Source: Sphingobacteriales bacterium (GTDB lineage Bacteria; Bacteroidota; Bacteroidia; Sphingobacteriales; Sphingobacteriaceae). From it: 64,000 bases of DNA. The first letter of the stretch is position 1, and each line of letters opens with the position of its first letter. Below the pieces are notes generated by a model. The model worked only from the letters and a program-made list of their open reading frames with translations. It ran no database searches and was not told the origin of the DNA. A program made the translations under genes and the position numbers. Shown piece after piece: positions 35,895 to 45,336 of this stretch. The stretch lies in contig JANXOD010000015.1 of the NCBI GenBank assembly GCA_025353765.1, forward strand, positions 1-64,000, written 5' to 3'.

Positions 35895-36272
35895 CTATTT
35901 TGAAAAAAACATTTTTATAGCAATTAGTATTAAAATAATACTAAATACTTTCTTCAATGCTTCCTGAGGTATTCCGGTTGCGAATCTGGCGCCAAAATAA
36001 CTTCCCAATACAAATCCCACACAAATAAAAGCAGCGGCTCTGATATCTACAAAACCATCTTTATAATAAGACCATGCTGCTAAAAGCCCGATAGGCGGAA
36101 CCATTAAAGCCAATGTAGTGCCCTGAGCTGTTTGTTGTGAAAAGCCAAGTATAAAAACCAGTGCAGGTATAATAATAATGCCACCACCTATACCAATTAA
36201 TCCGCTTAAAGCGCCTGCAAGTATTCCAATTAATAGTAGAATGATTAAGGTTCCGGTTGCCATTGATTTCAT
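35895..36272 (-). CDS. TauE/SafE-family membrane protein, half-size
   Basis: A 125-residue membrane protein with four hydrophobic segments. It carries one copy of the TauE/SafE pattern (GILAGALSGLIGIGGGIIIIPAL, then TTLALMVPPIGLLAAWSYYK, and GARFATGIP). Full-length members have two such repeats, so this would need to dimerise. Small organic anions such as sulfite or sulfoacetate are known substrates of relatives. Half-size members are common in Bacteroidota, so this is probably not a truncation. Confidence 0.8.
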   Translation of the reverse strand: MKSMATGTLIILLLIGILAGALSGLIGIGGGIIIIPALVFILGFSQQTAQGTTLALMVPPIGLLAAWSYYKDGFVDIRAAAFICVGFVLGSYFGARFATGIPQEALKKVFSIILILIAIKMFFSK

Positions 36273-36350
36273 TTGATTTGGTATAGGTAATTTATTCTTT
36301 CATCAAAGATGATATTTATGAACGCTTTTAAGAAAAGATTTATAATAAAT

Positions 36351-36803
36351 TTATGCACCAAATTGTCTTAAATGATGATCCAGATGTTTATACGTTAAAC
36401 TATCCCATTCGGCAGCGTCCATTTTACCAAAAAAAGGGTGAGGATCAGATGGCGTATTATTTGCCCCATTTTGATGGAATCTCTTAATTAATGCAATGAG
36501 ATTTTCCTTTTCCTTTTCAAAATCCCGAGAATCAGATATGATAAAACTTTTTGCTGTTGGTGAATTTTTAGCAAAAGGATCATCATTTTTGGTCAATTTC
36601 TTTCTTAGAAATCCTCCAATTAGTTTTCCTATGAACAATTGAGAGAGTTTAACATCGCCAACAGCCATTTTTAAGGCAGCAGAGCAATGGGCCATCATCT
36701 GGGAAGCATTCATTTTTCCCCATTTGCGTTCTGTATCCGGATTTAAAGTATGTATCCGATCTATGAATTCATCTAAAGTTGAAGTTTCAAAAAGACTTTT
36801 CAT
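36351..36803 (-). CDS. DUF1569 (DinB-like) protein
   Basis: A 150-residue four-helix protein of the DUF1569/DinB-like group. The patterns KWGKMNASQMMAHCSAALKM near residue 25 and HPFFGKMDAAEWDSLTYKHL with DHHLRQF at the end are characteristic, and the histidines (H39 and those in the KHLDHH segment) form the putative metal triad. Relatives are metal-dependent enzymes of thiol metabolism, but no activity can be assigned here. Confidence 0.82.
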   Translation of the reverse strand: MKSLFETSTLDEFIDRIHTLNPDTERKWGKMNASQMMAHCSAALKMAVGDVKLSQLFIGKLIGGFLRKKLTKNDDPFAKNSPTAKSFIISDSRDFEKEKENLIALIKRFHQNGANNTPSDPHPFFGKMDAAEWDSLTYKHLDHHLRQFGA

Positions 36804-36835
36804 ATTATTAATTTAAATTAGAATATGGATTGGTT

Positions 36836-37369
36836 TTAAAGAAGATCATTTTGTTTAAATACCCGTATTACTTTTAAAAATCTTCCCTGGTAATATTTAT
36901 TTAAAGGAGTTATAGTTACTCCCCTCACTTTCCCGGATGATGAATGAATAAACTCACATTCATCCAATAAATTAGAGATGATGATTCCCATATGTCCCAC
37001 TTTTCTAATGGCATTATTTGTTCCAGTGAATAGAATAATATCACCTTGCTTTGCATCTTTAACATTAACTTCCCGTGCTATATATGTAAAATCTTTAGAT
37101 GACCGGGGTACAGCAATATTAAAATGGTTGAAAACATAGGTAATAAATCCAGAACAATCAAAACCTATATTGGGATTTGTAGAGCCATATTTATAAGGAA
37201 TTCCTAATAAGGTTTCAGCATAGTTAAGCAGATCTTTGGGATTTATATCTCCTGTATTTATGGTATCTGCCCGACTCCAATTATTTGACGTAGGCTCTGA
37301 TGCGCTATAAGCAAACGACTGAATGCAAAATATAGAAAAGAATAAGAATAGGGTATAACTTAATCTCAT
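36836..37369 (-). CDS. NlpC/P60 cell-wall hydrolase
   Basis: A 177-residue secreted peptidase of clan C40. The signal peptide covers about residues 1-22. The NlpC/P60 domain (about 47-170) shows the catalytic C72 in GFDCSGF, H126 in VGHMGI and H142 in EFIHSSS, with GIPYKYGS before the cysteine. It should cleave gamma-D-glutamyl-diaminopimelate links in peptidoglycan stem peptides. No substrate-targeting domain is present. The start lies only five bases from the extended guaA frame, so this gene and guaA are divergent across roughly 70 bases. Confidence 0.88.
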   Translation of the reverse strand: MRLSYTLFLFFSIFCIQSFAYSASEPTSNNWSRADTINTGDINPKDLLNYAETLLGIPYKYGSTNPNIGFDCSGFITYVFNHFNIAVPRSSKDFTYIAREVNVKDAKQGDIILFTGTNNAIRKVGHMGIIISNLLDECEFIHSSSGKVRGVTITPLNKYYQGRFLKVIRVFKQNDLL

Positions 37370-37435
37370 TTACAATGATAAAATTTTTATGCGAGATATG
37401 GCTAAACTATAATGAATCTGTAGTATCAAATTATT

Positions 37436-37443
37436 TATCTTTG
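37436..37443 (+). promoter_or_regulatory. -7 element of guaA
   Basis: TATCTTTG matches TAnnTTTG and ends three bases before the ATG at 37447. This predicts a leaderless guaA mRNA and fixes the start. Confidence 0.65.
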
Positions 37444-37446
37444 CCC

Positions 37447-38976
37447 ATGCCTGAAAAGATCATCATTCTTGACTTCGGTTCGCAATACACTCAATTAATT
37501 GCCCGAAGAGTAAGAGAACTAAACGTATACTGCGAAATACATCCATTTAACCATCTTCCCGAGCTGGATAATACTATAAAAGGAATCATCTTTTCAGGAA
37601 GTCCATATTCTGTTCGCCAGGCAGATGCACCTCAAATAGATTTTGTAATGTTGGAGGAAAGGTTTCCCATTTTAGGAGTTTGTTACGGTGCACAATATAT
37701 TGCTCAAAAGTCAGGCGGTGAGGTAAGGCCGGCATCCACACGTGAGTATGGAAGAGCAAATCTTTCTTTTATAAATACCAACAATCCATTACTAAAGAAT
37801 ATCTCTACAGATTCGCAAACCTGGATGTCACATGCAGATACCATTACCTCTATCCCAGATAATTTTGAGATCATTGCCAGCACTGATTCAGTAAAAATAG
37901 CCGCATTCCAGATAAAAAATACAAACGTGTATGGCATACAATTCCATCCCGAAGTAACACATAGCACTGATGGAAAACAATTGCTTGAAAATTTTCTGGT
38001 TGATATTTGCGGCTGCATTCAAAACTGGACTCCCGATGCTTTTATTGATATAACGATTGCATCACTTAAAGAAAAAATTGGAAATGATAAAGTAGTTTTA
38101 GGTTTATCCGGTGGCGTAGATTCATCCGTAGCCGCTGTTTTACTGCATGAAGCTATTGGTAAAAACCTGCATTGCATTTTTGTAGATAATGGTTTATTGC
38201 GTAAAGGTGAGTTTGAACAGGTTTTAGATTCATATAAGCACATGGGTTTGAATGTACGCGGTGTAAATGCAAAAGCTCGGTTTTTAGGTCAGTTGGCAGG
38301 AATAAAAGACCCGGAAGAAAAACGAAAAACTATTGGCCGTGTTTTTATTGAAATATTTGACGAGGCTGCTCATGAAGTCCAGGATGTAAAATGGTTGGGA
38401 CAAGGCACCATTTACCCGGATGTTATTGAATCGGTTTCCATAAATGGCCCATCTGCAACTATCAAATCTCATCATAACGTAGGCGGTTTGCCTGATTTTA
38501 TGAAGTTAAAAGTAGTAGAACCTTTAAATACCTTATTTAAAGATGAGGTTCGTCGTGTAGGTAAAGCTTTGGGTATTGATGTTGCGCTTTTAGGCCGCCA
38601 TCCATTTCCTGGCCCGGGTTTAGCCATTCGTATTCTGGATGATATTACGCCCGAAAAAGTAGCCATTTTGCAAGAGGCTGATGCTATTTATATTGATAAT
38701 CTTAAATCATCTGGCTGGTATGATAAGGTTTGGCAGGCAGGAGCTATTTTCCTTCCGGTACAATCAGTAGGAGTAATGGGAGATGAAAGAACATATGAAC
38801 ATGTGATTTGTTTACGTGCTGTGAGCTCTGTAGATGGTATGACTGCAGATTGGAGCCATTTACCGTATGATCTGCTGGCTAAAATATCGAATGAAATAAT
38901 TAATAATGTCAAAGGAATTAACAGAGTTGTGTATGATATCAGTTCCAAACCACCTGCAACAATTGAGTGGGAATAG
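37447..38976 (+). CDS. guaA: GMP synthase (glutamine-hydrolysing)
   Basis: A 509-residue enzyme converting XMP to GMP. The N-terminal class I glutaminase domain has GSPYSV, the nucleophile cysteine in GVCYGAQYI, and the catalytic FHPEVTH. The ATP-pyrophosphatase domain has the P-loop [13 protein letters not shown]. The C-terminal dimerisation domain ends KPPATIEWE. The frame is open for 24 more codons upstream, but the family start is [20 protein letters not shown], and the -7 box lies directly before it. The 3' end overlaps the start of the next gene. Confidence 0.95.
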   Translation: MPEKIIILDFGSQYTQLIARRVRELNVYCEIHPFNHLPELDNTIKGIIFSGSPYSVRQADAPQIDFVMLEERFPILGVCYGAQYIAQKSGGEVRPASTREYGRANLSFINTNNPLLKNISTDSQTWMSHADTITSIPDNFEIIASTDSVKIAAFQIKNTNVYGIQFHPEVTHSTDGKQLLENFLVDICGCIQNWTPDAFIDITIASLKEKIGNDKVVLGLSGGVDSSVAAVLLHEAIGKNLHCIFVDNGLLRKGEFEQVLDSYKHMGLNVRGVNAKARFLGQLAGIKDPEEKRKTIGRVFIEIFDEAAHEVQDVKWLGQGTIYPDVIESVSINGPSATIKSHHNVGGLPDFMKLKVVEPLNTLFKDEVRRVGKALGIDVALLGRHPFPGPGLAIRILDDITPEKVAILQEADAIYIDNLKSSGWYDKVWQAGAIFLPVQSVGVMGDERTYEHVICLRAVSSVDGMTADWSHLPYDLLAKISNEIINNVKGINRVVYDISSKPPATIEWE

Positions 38977-40168
38977 GTTAATAGTCACTTTATTATTTAT
39001 TGTATTCTTGGCTTCCTGTTCCCCTAAAATTGTGACTACAAAACCGCAGGAAAAACCTAAGCCAGTTAAAGAACAACCGAAAATCGCAGAATCAAAAAAG
39101 GAGGTTTCGCATTCGATTGCGTTATTGTTGCCTTTTCAATTGGATAACATAAATCCCAAAACTGCTGCATTAAAAGACATTACCCAGGCAGATTTAGCAA
39201 TTGATTTTTACCAGGGATTTAAATTAGCTCTGGATTCTCTGTCCTTAGAAGGATATAATTTTAAATTACAGGTATTCGATACACAAGATCATGAAACGCG
39301 TGTTGTTAATCTGGCCCGGGCAAATTCGGTTAGAGATAATGACCTGATTGTAGGCCCCATATTTCCTTCTGATATTAAAACATTTGGCGAATTCTCTGAA
39401 TTGGAAACTAAGCTTCAGATATCACCATTGGCTGCAAGTATAGCTTCTGATTTTAATAATCCCAATCTGGTAACTATTACAGCTACAATTGATCAACACG
39501 CCTGGAAAGTAGCCGATTATATTAATAAAAACTACAAAGTAGCCGATGTGAATATCATTTTAGTTAACGCTAAAAAATCGGAGGATGAAAAATTTGCAAT
39601 TCCTGTGCGCAAATACCTGAAAGAGCTTTCTGCAAATAAGCTTGTGATAGTGGAGTGTTTGAATGCAATAGATTTAGAAACCTGCTTAAAATCTTCTAAA
39701 AAGAATTTGCTTATTATTCCATCCTCAGATAAGGAAACTCTTTTACCCATCATAGACCGTTTATATAAATTAAATCAGAAGAATTATAAAATAGAAGTAT
39801 TTGGCCATCCAAACTGGGCGAAAGCTCAATTTTTGAATAGTGAGAAAATGCAGGACCTTAATACACATATCACGTCTTCCTATTTTGTTAATTATAAAGC
39901 CGCTAATGTGAAACAGTTTATTGCCCGTTATCGTGGCAATTATAGTTTAGAGCCTTCTGAGTTTTCTTTTAAAGGATTTGATAACGGATATTATTTTGGC
40001 AAACTCCTGGCTAAATATGGTATGGATTATAGGAAACATCTAACAGATGAAACTTATACCGGCTTACATACTAATTTTCATTTTTCACAGGACAATAAAG
40101 CCGGATTTAAAAATACGAATGTGATGATGATGCAATATCGTGGGTTTGAATTGCAGGTAATCAGATGA
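38963..40168 (+). CDS. Periplasmic-binding-fold lipoprotein (LpoA/ABC SBP-like)
   Basis: A roughly 401-residue lipoprotein with a type I periplasmic-binding fold: [38 protein letters not shown] and [14 protein letters not shown]. Such proteins in Bacteroidota are annotated as ABC substrate-binding or LpoA-like proteins; the ligand is unknown. The frame is open from 38906 inside guaA. I prefer a TTG at 38963, which gives an ideal signal peptide of 18 residues ending LASC. It overlaps guaA by 14 bases and the following methyltransferase gene by four, so all three are likely one operon. Confidence 0.8.
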   Translation: MSGNRLIVTLLFIVFLASCSPKIVTTKPQEKPKPVKEQPKIAESKKEVSHSIALLLPFQLDNINPKTAALKDITQADLAIDFYQGFKLALDSLSLEGYNFKLQVFDTQDHETRVVNLARANSVRDNDLIVGPIFPSDIKTFGEFSELETKLQISPLAASIASDFNNPNLVTITATIDQHAWKVADYINKNYKVADVNIILVNAKKSEDEKFAIPVRKYLKELSANKLVIVECLNAIDLETCLKSSKKNLLIIPSSDKETLLPIIDRLYKLNQKNYKIEVFGHPNWAKAQFLNSEKMQDLNTHITSSYFVNYKAANVKQFIARYRGNYSLEPSEFSFKGFDNGYYFGKLLAKYGMDYRKHLTDETYTGLHTNFHFSQDNKAGFKNTNVMMMQYRGFELQVIR

Positions 40169-41322
40169 GATCAGAACAGCAGCTCCGCACTTTTTTACGT
40201 ATTCTGGAAGAATACCCTGCCAATACCCCATTAACCAAATTCCTTCCTCTTTTTTTTAAGAAGAATAAACAAATGGGGGCCAATGACCGGCGTACGGCAT
40301 CACGGTTATTATACAATTACTTTCGATTAGGGCAGTCTGTTACAGGATTACCCATTGAACAGAGATTGTTTTTAGCTGAGTTTTTATGCAATTCCGAAAG
40401 CACATTTTTAAAACATTTCCGCCCGGATCTGTATGCTCATATTGCTTTAGCTTTTCCTGATAAAATTGCTCTTCTACAATCAGAAGTGGGCTTTGATGTT
40501 AAGCATATTTTCCCTTTCGGAGATCATTTTTCTTCCGGTTTGGATGAACAGGCTTTTTCAACATCTTTTTTTATACAACCCGATCTATATATTCGGATTC
40601 ATCCCGGTAAGGAAACACAAATTAAAACGAAGCTGGAAGAAGCAGGAATTAGTTACCAGGATATTGGAGAACATGCTTTAGCACTGCCAAACGGAACCAA
40701 ATTAGATCTGCTATTTGATGATAATAAATTATTCCAGATACAGGATATTTCATCTCAACAAACGCTTTCTTATTTTAAACCAAATCGCTATGATAGTTGG
40801 TGGGATGCCTGTGCTGCTTCAGGTGGTAAATCTTTGCTCTTGTTTAGTAAAGAACCGGATATTAAATTATTAGTTTCCGATATCCGCGAAAGCGTTTTAA
40901 ATAATTTGGATGAACGGTTTATTCAGGCGGGATTACGTACTTATCAAAAGAAAGTCATAGATCTTACTCAAAATGCAGATCCGATATTACACCATTATGA
41001 GTTTGATGGAATTATACTGGATGCACCCTGCACCGGATCAGGCACATGGGGAAGAACGCCGGAAATGATCAGCCAGTTTGAGGAATTTAAAATTCAGGGA
41101 TTTCAAAATTTGCAGAAAACAATTGCTTCGAATGTAGTTAAATACCTCAAACCTGGTAAGCCTTTAATTTATATAACCTGTTCTGTTTTTAAGGAAGAAA
41201 ATGAGGAAGTGGTTGCTTTCCTGATTAAAGAGAAAGGTTTAAAATTGGAAAAGCAGGAACTTATAAAAGGGTATGAGCATAAAGCAGATACCATGTTTGT
41301 GGCCAGGTTGGTGAAAAAATAA
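40165..41322 (+). CDS. RsmB/NSUN-type RNA m5C methyltransferase
   Basis: A 385-residue protein with an N-terminal NusB-like helical part and a C-terminal Rossmann methyltransferase domain. The SAM-binding segment is WDACAASGGKSLLL, followed by LVSDIRESVLNNL. The two catalytic cysteines are in ILDAPCTGSGTWGRTP and YITCSVFKEEN, the pattern of enzymes forming 5-methylcytosine in rRNA or tRNA. The exact RNA target cannot be read from sequence. It overlaps the previous lipoprotein gene by four bases. Confidence 0.87.
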   Translation: MRSEQQLRTFLRILEEYPANTPLTKFLPLFFKKNKQMGANDRRTASRLLYNYFRLGQSVTGLPIEQRLFLAEFLCNSESTFLKHFRPDLYAHIALAFPDKIALLQSEVGFDVKHIFPFGDHFSSGLDEQAFSTSFFIQPDLYIRIHPGKETQIKTKLEEAGISYQDIGEHALALPNGTKLDLLFDDNKLFQIQDISSQQTLSYFKPNRYDSWWDACAASGGKSLLLFSKEPDIKLLVSDIRESVLNNLDERFIQAGLRTYQKKVIDLTQNADPILHHYEFDGIILDAPCTGSGTWGRTPEMISQFEEFKIQGFQNLQKTIASNVVKYLKPGKPLIYITCSVFKEENEEVVAFLIKEKGLKLEKQELIKGYEHKADTMFVARLVKK

Positions 41323-41377
41323 ATATTTTTTACGAATAGTAATTCTGCTACATTTTTAATTTATACACATTTATGGT

Positions 41378-41385
41378 TACATTTG
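41378..41385 (+). promoter_or_regulatory. -7 element of the interrupted lipoprotein gene
   Basis: TACATTTG matches TAnnTTTG and lies 37 bases before the ATG at 41423. Confidence 0.5.
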
Positions 41386-41422
41386 GTTTTTATAATTTTA
41401 ACAAATTCTAACCTAAACAAAA

Positions 41423-41842
41423 ATGAAAAAACTGCCTATACTATTTATACTGCTATTTTCAGTAACCTTAATTACCGTTTCCTGTAAGAAAAAAGAAATT
41501 GTAGTATCAGAAAAGACTACTTTGCAAAAATTATTAGGTAAATGGACGATTGTGAGTCGAGTTAATAATGATCATTATTCAGGATCGGATCATTTTACAA
41601 CTATTAATGCAAAAGCTGGTGATTATTTTGAATTTAAAATGGATGGAAATATAGATACTGTAATTCAATCAGTTTTGAGTTCTAATACTTATACTATAAC
41701 AGGAAATAATTCATTTAAAATATCTGGAGTTGAATTATGGACTATTTAAATTCTTACAGATCATGCCTTAAAGATTAATTATAAAACTGTACCAGACGCT
41801 AATAATTCCTATTCTGAAATTACTTTTAATCTAAGTAGATAA
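41423..41842 (+). pseudogene. Small lipoprotein interrupted by in-frame TAA
   Basis: The frame encodes a lipoprotein: signal peptide with lipobox TVSC followed by KKKE, then a lipocalin-like domain (LLGKWTIVSRVNND, YFEFKMDGN, YTITGNNSFKI). It stops at TAA 41747-41749 after GVELWTI. The same frame continues for another 30 codons without a stop, reading ILTDHALKINYKTV and ending FNLSR before TAA at 41840-41842. This is the expected last two strands of the domain (ILTLTDH-like). A single substitution of a Lys or Gln codon explains the interruption, so the gene is probably inactivated or read through. A sequencing error cannot be excluded. Confidence 0.75.
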
Positions 41843-41895
41843 TTAAGCCAGCTCTAAAATCTAAATACTATCTACTAAGTACTCTATACTAACTC

Positions 41896-43026
41896 CTATA
41901 AATTCCCTCTCAATTCCTGCTCCCGTTCCAATGATTCAAAGAGTGCCTTAAAGTTACCAGCCCCAAAAGATTGGGCACCTTTACGTTGTATAATTTCAAA
42001 GAAAAGGGTAGGACGGTCTTCAACAGGTTTAGTGAAGATCTGTAGTAAATATCCTTCTTCATCACAATCTACTAAAACACCCAATTTTCTTAATTGGGCA
42101 ATTTCTTCGTCAATTTTACCCACACGGTTGGGCATTAATTCATAATACGCTTCTGGCGGAGGGCTTAAAAACTCCACACCACGATTTTTAAGTTCTGTTA
42201 CAGTTTTAACAATATCTTTAGTAGCTACTGCAATATGCTGTACACCTTCGCCTTCATAAAACTCTAAATATTCTTCAATCTGTGATTTCTTTTTACCTTC
42301 TGCAGGCTCATTAATGGGAAATTTAGAGAAACCATTCCCATTACTCATCACTTTACTCATCAAGGCAGAATATTCGGTATTGATCTGTTTATCATCAAAA
42401 GAAAGAATATTCACGAAACCCATTACATCTTCATACCATTTAACGGTTTCATTCATACGGTTCCAGCCTACATTACCCACGCAATGGTCTATATAAAGTA
42501 AGCCTGCATCCGAAGGGTTATAATCACTATTCCATTCGCGATAGCCTGGCATAAAAGTGCCAGTATAATTTTTACGTTCTATAAACATGTGAATGGTTTC
42601 GCCATAGGTATAAATACCAGACATTCGTACTTCGCCATGCTCATCCGTTAAAGTAACTGGTTCCAGGTATGATTTTGCACCACGTTTGGTTGTTTCTTCA
42701 AAAGCACTATAAGCATCATCAACCCAAAGTGCTAATATTTTTACACCGTCACCATGTTGTTTTACATGCTCAGAAATAGGGTTATCTGATTTTAATCCCG
42801 TAGTTAAAATTAAACGGATCTTACCTTGCTGCAAAACATAAGATGCCCGGTCACGAACACCGGTTTCCGGACCTGCATAAGCCAGGGATTTAAAACCAAA
42901 GGCTGTTTTATAATAATGTGCTGCCTGCTTGGCATTTCCTACATAAAATTCGATATAATCTGTTCCGTTAATCGGAAGAAAATCTTGTGCTTTTGATATT
43001 TTTTCTGCGAATGTTTGGGTTGCCAT
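41896..43026 (-). CDS. hpd: 4-hydroxyphenylpyruvate dioxygenase
   Basis: A 376-residue Fe(II) dioxygenase that turns 4-hydroxyphenylpyruvate into homogentisate. Two VOC-type halves are present. The iron ligands lie in LYIDHCVGNVG, GVQHIAVATKDI and LFFEIIQRKGAQSFGAGNF. The frame is open for 40 more codons upstream, but those codons are repeat-like spacer DNA. The family start is the ATG at 43026 (ATQTFAEKISKAQDF). It follows hmgA on the same strand after a 120-base repeat-rich spacer. Confidence 0.94.
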   Translation of the reverse strand: MATQTFAEKISKAQDFLPINGTDYIEFYVGNAKQAAHYYKTAFGFKSLAYAGPETGVRDRASYVLQQGKIRLILTTGLKSDNPISEHVKQHGDGVKILALWVDDAYSAFEETTKRGAKSYLEPVTLTDEHGEVRMSGIYTYGETIHMFIERKNYTGTFMPGYREWNSDYNPSDAGLLYIDHCVGNVGWNRMNETVKWYEDVMGFVNILSFDDKQINTEYSALMSKVMSNGNGFSKFPINEPAEGKKKSQIEEYLEFYEGEGVQHIAVATKDIVKTVTELKNRGVEFLSPPPEAYYELMPNRVGKIDEEIAQLRKLGVLVDCDEEGYLLQIFTKPVEDRPTLFFEIIQRKGAQSFGAGNFKALFESLEREQELRGNL

Positions 43027-43146
43027 TTTTTTAGTATTGAGTAATGCGTATTGAGTATTGTGATTTTTTATAAAGTTTGGGAAAGTTGTTAAGCCTGATT
43101 TATTTAGTCTTTCGGACTTTACTGACTCTAAACTTTCGGACTTCAA
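43027..43146. repeat. Word-repeat spacer between hmgA and hpd
   Basis: The spacer has two kinds of short direct repeats: GTATTGAGTA-like words at 43032-43062, and two exact copies of CTTTCGGACTT at 43109-43119 and 43133-43143. Similar word-like DNA (TACTATCTACTAAGTACTCT and so on) lies just past the hpd stop at 41860-41890. The stretch happens to be open in the hpd frame, which can mislead start prediction. Confidence 0.6.
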
Positions 43147-44313
43147 TTATTCAACATTAATCTGCCAGCTTTTATGATAACTTTCATCTTCAATGCTAAC
43201 GGCATAATCTGTTAGCATCAGCGGACGGAAAGGGTCAATCATAACAGCCAGTTCTTCTGTTCTTTCTTTGCCAATGGATTTTTCTACCGTACCCGGATGA
43301 GGTCCATGAGGAATGCCTCCGGGATGCAAGGTGATCTGGCCTTTCACTACACTTTTCCGACTCATAAAATCACCATCTACATAATATAATACTTCATCAC
43401 TATCTACATTGCTGTGATTGTAGGGGGCAGGTATAGATTGAGGATGATAATCATATTTACGAGGAACAAAAGAACAGATCACAAAATTATGTCCTTCAAA
43501 TGTTTGGTGTACTGGAGGTGGTTGATGCACACGGCCGGTGATGGGTTCAAAATCATGAATGGAAAATGCCCAGGGATAATGAAAACCATCCCACCCTATA
43601 AAATCGAAAGGGTGTGTACCATAAGTGTAAGGATAGATTAAACCCTGTTTCTTAATCAATACTTTAAAATTACCCAGTTCGTCATTGGTTTCTAAATCTG
43701 TCGGACGTTTAATATCACGCTCGCAAAAAGGGGAATGCTCCATTAATTGCCCCCACTCATTACGGTAACGTTTTGGTGTACGTATCGGGCTAAAACTTTC
43801 TACAATAAATAAGCGGTTATCTTCAGTATCAAATTCCATCTGGTAAATAGTACCACGCGGAACAACTAAATAATCACCATACTCAAATTTAATTTTTCCA
43901 AAACCGGTTTTCAACGTTCCTGTTCCTTCATGAATAAATATCACTTCATCTGCCTGACTGTTTTTATAGAAATAATCCGTCATGGATTTTCGTGGTGCAG
44001 CCAATGAAATATGCAAGTCGCTATTTACCAATACAGGTTTACGGCTTTCTAAATAATCATCTTCAGGTTTAATTTTAAATCCAATGAGACTGGTATGGCG
44101 CAGATGCTTTTCTCTTGCAATTTTGGGTTCTACCGAATAAGGTTCACCTAACTCTTTCACAATAGTGGGTGGATGCACATGATAAACCAATGAATATAAA
44201 CTGGAAAATCCTTCGGTTGAAACGAGTTCTTCTGCATAAAGCTGGCCATTTGGCTTGCGAAAAACGGTATGGCGCTTATGCGGAATTTCTCCTAATGTAT
44301 GGTATATGGGCAT
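43147..44313 (-). CDS. hmgA: Homogentisate 1,2-dioxygenase
   Basis: A 388-residue ring-cleaving dioxygenase forming maleylacetoacetate. The iron-site signature is clear: PAPYNHSNVDSDEVLYYVDG with its glutamate, and HPGGIPHGPHPGTVE with the histidines. Other conserved parts include DEVIFIHEGTGTL and VPRGTIYQMEF. The length is shorter than fungal and human enzymes (about 440) but usual for this bacterial clade. It is upstream of hpd on the same strand, so the two consecutive tyrosine-degradation steps are co-oriented. Confidence 0.94.
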   Translation of the reverse strand: MPIYHTLGEIPHKRHTVFRKPNGQLYAEELVSTEGFSSLYSLVYHVHPPTIVKELGEPYSVEPKIAREKHLRHTSLIGFKIKPEDDYLESRKPVLVNSDLHISLAAPRKSMTDYFYKNSQADEVIFIHEGTGTLKTGFGKIKFEYGDYLVVPRGTIYQMEFDTEDNRLFIVESFSPIRTPKRYRNEWGQLMEHSPFCERDIKRPTDLETNDELGNFKVLIKKQGLIYPYTYGTHPFDFIGWDGFHYPWAFSIHDFEPITGRVHQPPPVHQTFEGHNFVICSFVPRKYDYHPQSIPAPYNHSNVDSDEVLYYVDGDFMSRKSVVKGQITLHPGGIPHGPHPGTVEKSIGKERTEELAVMIDPFRPLMLTDYAVSIEDESYHKSWQINVE

Positions 44314-44604
44314 AAATGGAATTTAAATTGGTACATAAATTCGGTATAAATTTAAGGATAAAATGGGAGATTTATTCGGGATTCTCTTGCAAATCAGCCG
44401 GCAGGGCTGCAAGCAGCTTTCATAGAGCCATTCATTTTTAAAGGGACAATTTTAATTGATATAAAATTGTTACACTTAAAAACATTAGCTATTATTTATC
44501 TTTATAAATTAAAGAGAAATTATCGATAAGCCACTTCCAATTAAATTGATATAAATAAGGAAAATCTGCAGAAGGCTAGGTTTACTAAACAGGCGTAGGA
44601 AAAA

Positions 44605-45336
44605 ATGGAAAATTATATTTTGAGCTTCTTACATAAGAATGTGAGACTTAAAAATCTCTGGAAATGTATGCTTTTATTAACGTTATTATATGTTCCTAGT
44701 AGTTGTAATAAAGATCCTTTTATTATTAATGTAAAGGAATACTATGGGCAATTTATATTTCCATTAAATTTTAAAAAGATTGATGCAGTAATAAAAAACC
44801 CGGGAATTCTTACCCAATATGATCAATCAGTTTTAAACAATTATATATGGCCATATAACGTAAAAGGCGGAGGACATCCTTTAGGACATCCCGGAATTGA
44901 TTTAGACGGACCCGACAACTGTGAAGTTTTTGCAGTTTATGATGGAGAAATTACTCGCGTTGCTCCTTATGATAATACAGAGTCTGGAACCGTTGTAGTT
45001 CTGAAAATTGTAAATGGATTTAATGTTTCTTATCAAAATCTTTCCATAGCTACCGTTTCCGTTGGTGAATCAGTTAAAAGAGGTCAGGTAATAGGTTATT
45101 TATATCATACATCTGATTCTTATGGTAATAGTATTCATTTCGGAATTGAATTTACGCAGGGTACTGCGCCAGGCTCTCCTGATTGTGCTGATCCGCATTT
45201 TGCCAATATCCGTTGTCCGTATCCTTTTTTTAATGACGAAGCAAAAGGCAATCTAAATTATTTAATAAGCAAAACAACATGTTTTAATCCGGGCTATGAA
45301 GATATTAATGGGAATTATGCGCAAGTTTGCTACTGA
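44605..45336 (+). CDS. M23/LytM-fold lipoprotein lacking catalytic histidines
   Basis: A 243-residue protein with a basic N-terminus and a lipobox-like YVPSSC at residue 34, so probably a lipoprotein. An internal ATG at residue 22 is an alternative start. The LytM domain keeps the zinc ligands: H95 and D99 in GHPGIDLDG, and H178 in SIHFGIEF. The YxHL histidine is replaced (SYQNLS), and the first histidine of the HxH motif is Ser (NSIHF). Both are catalytic in M23 enzymes, so this may be a non-enzymatic or altered LytM protein. It overlaps the following gene. Confidence 0.75.
   Translation: MENYILSFLHKNVRLKNLWKCMLLLTLLYVPSSCNKDPFIINVKEYYGQFIFPLNFKKIDAVIKNPGILTQYDQSVLNNYIWPYNVKGGGHPLGHPGIDLDGPDNCEVFAVYDGEITRVAPYDNTESGTVVVLKIVNGFNVSYQNLSIATVSVGESVKRGQVIGYLYHTSDSYGNSIHFGIEFTQGTAPGSPDCADPHFANIRCPYPFFNDEAKGNLNYLISKTTCFNPGYEDINGNYAQVCY

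Noticed and set aside
37375-37446. N-terminal extension of guaA by 24 codons
   Set aside because: The known GuaA start motif begins at 37447, and the TATCTTTG promoter box lies inside the extension.
44385-44413. Hairpin CAGCC/GGCTG upstream of the LytM-like gene as a riboswitch or terminator
   Set aside because: The stem is short with an asymmetric bulge and no T-run, and no known riboswitch core is seen.
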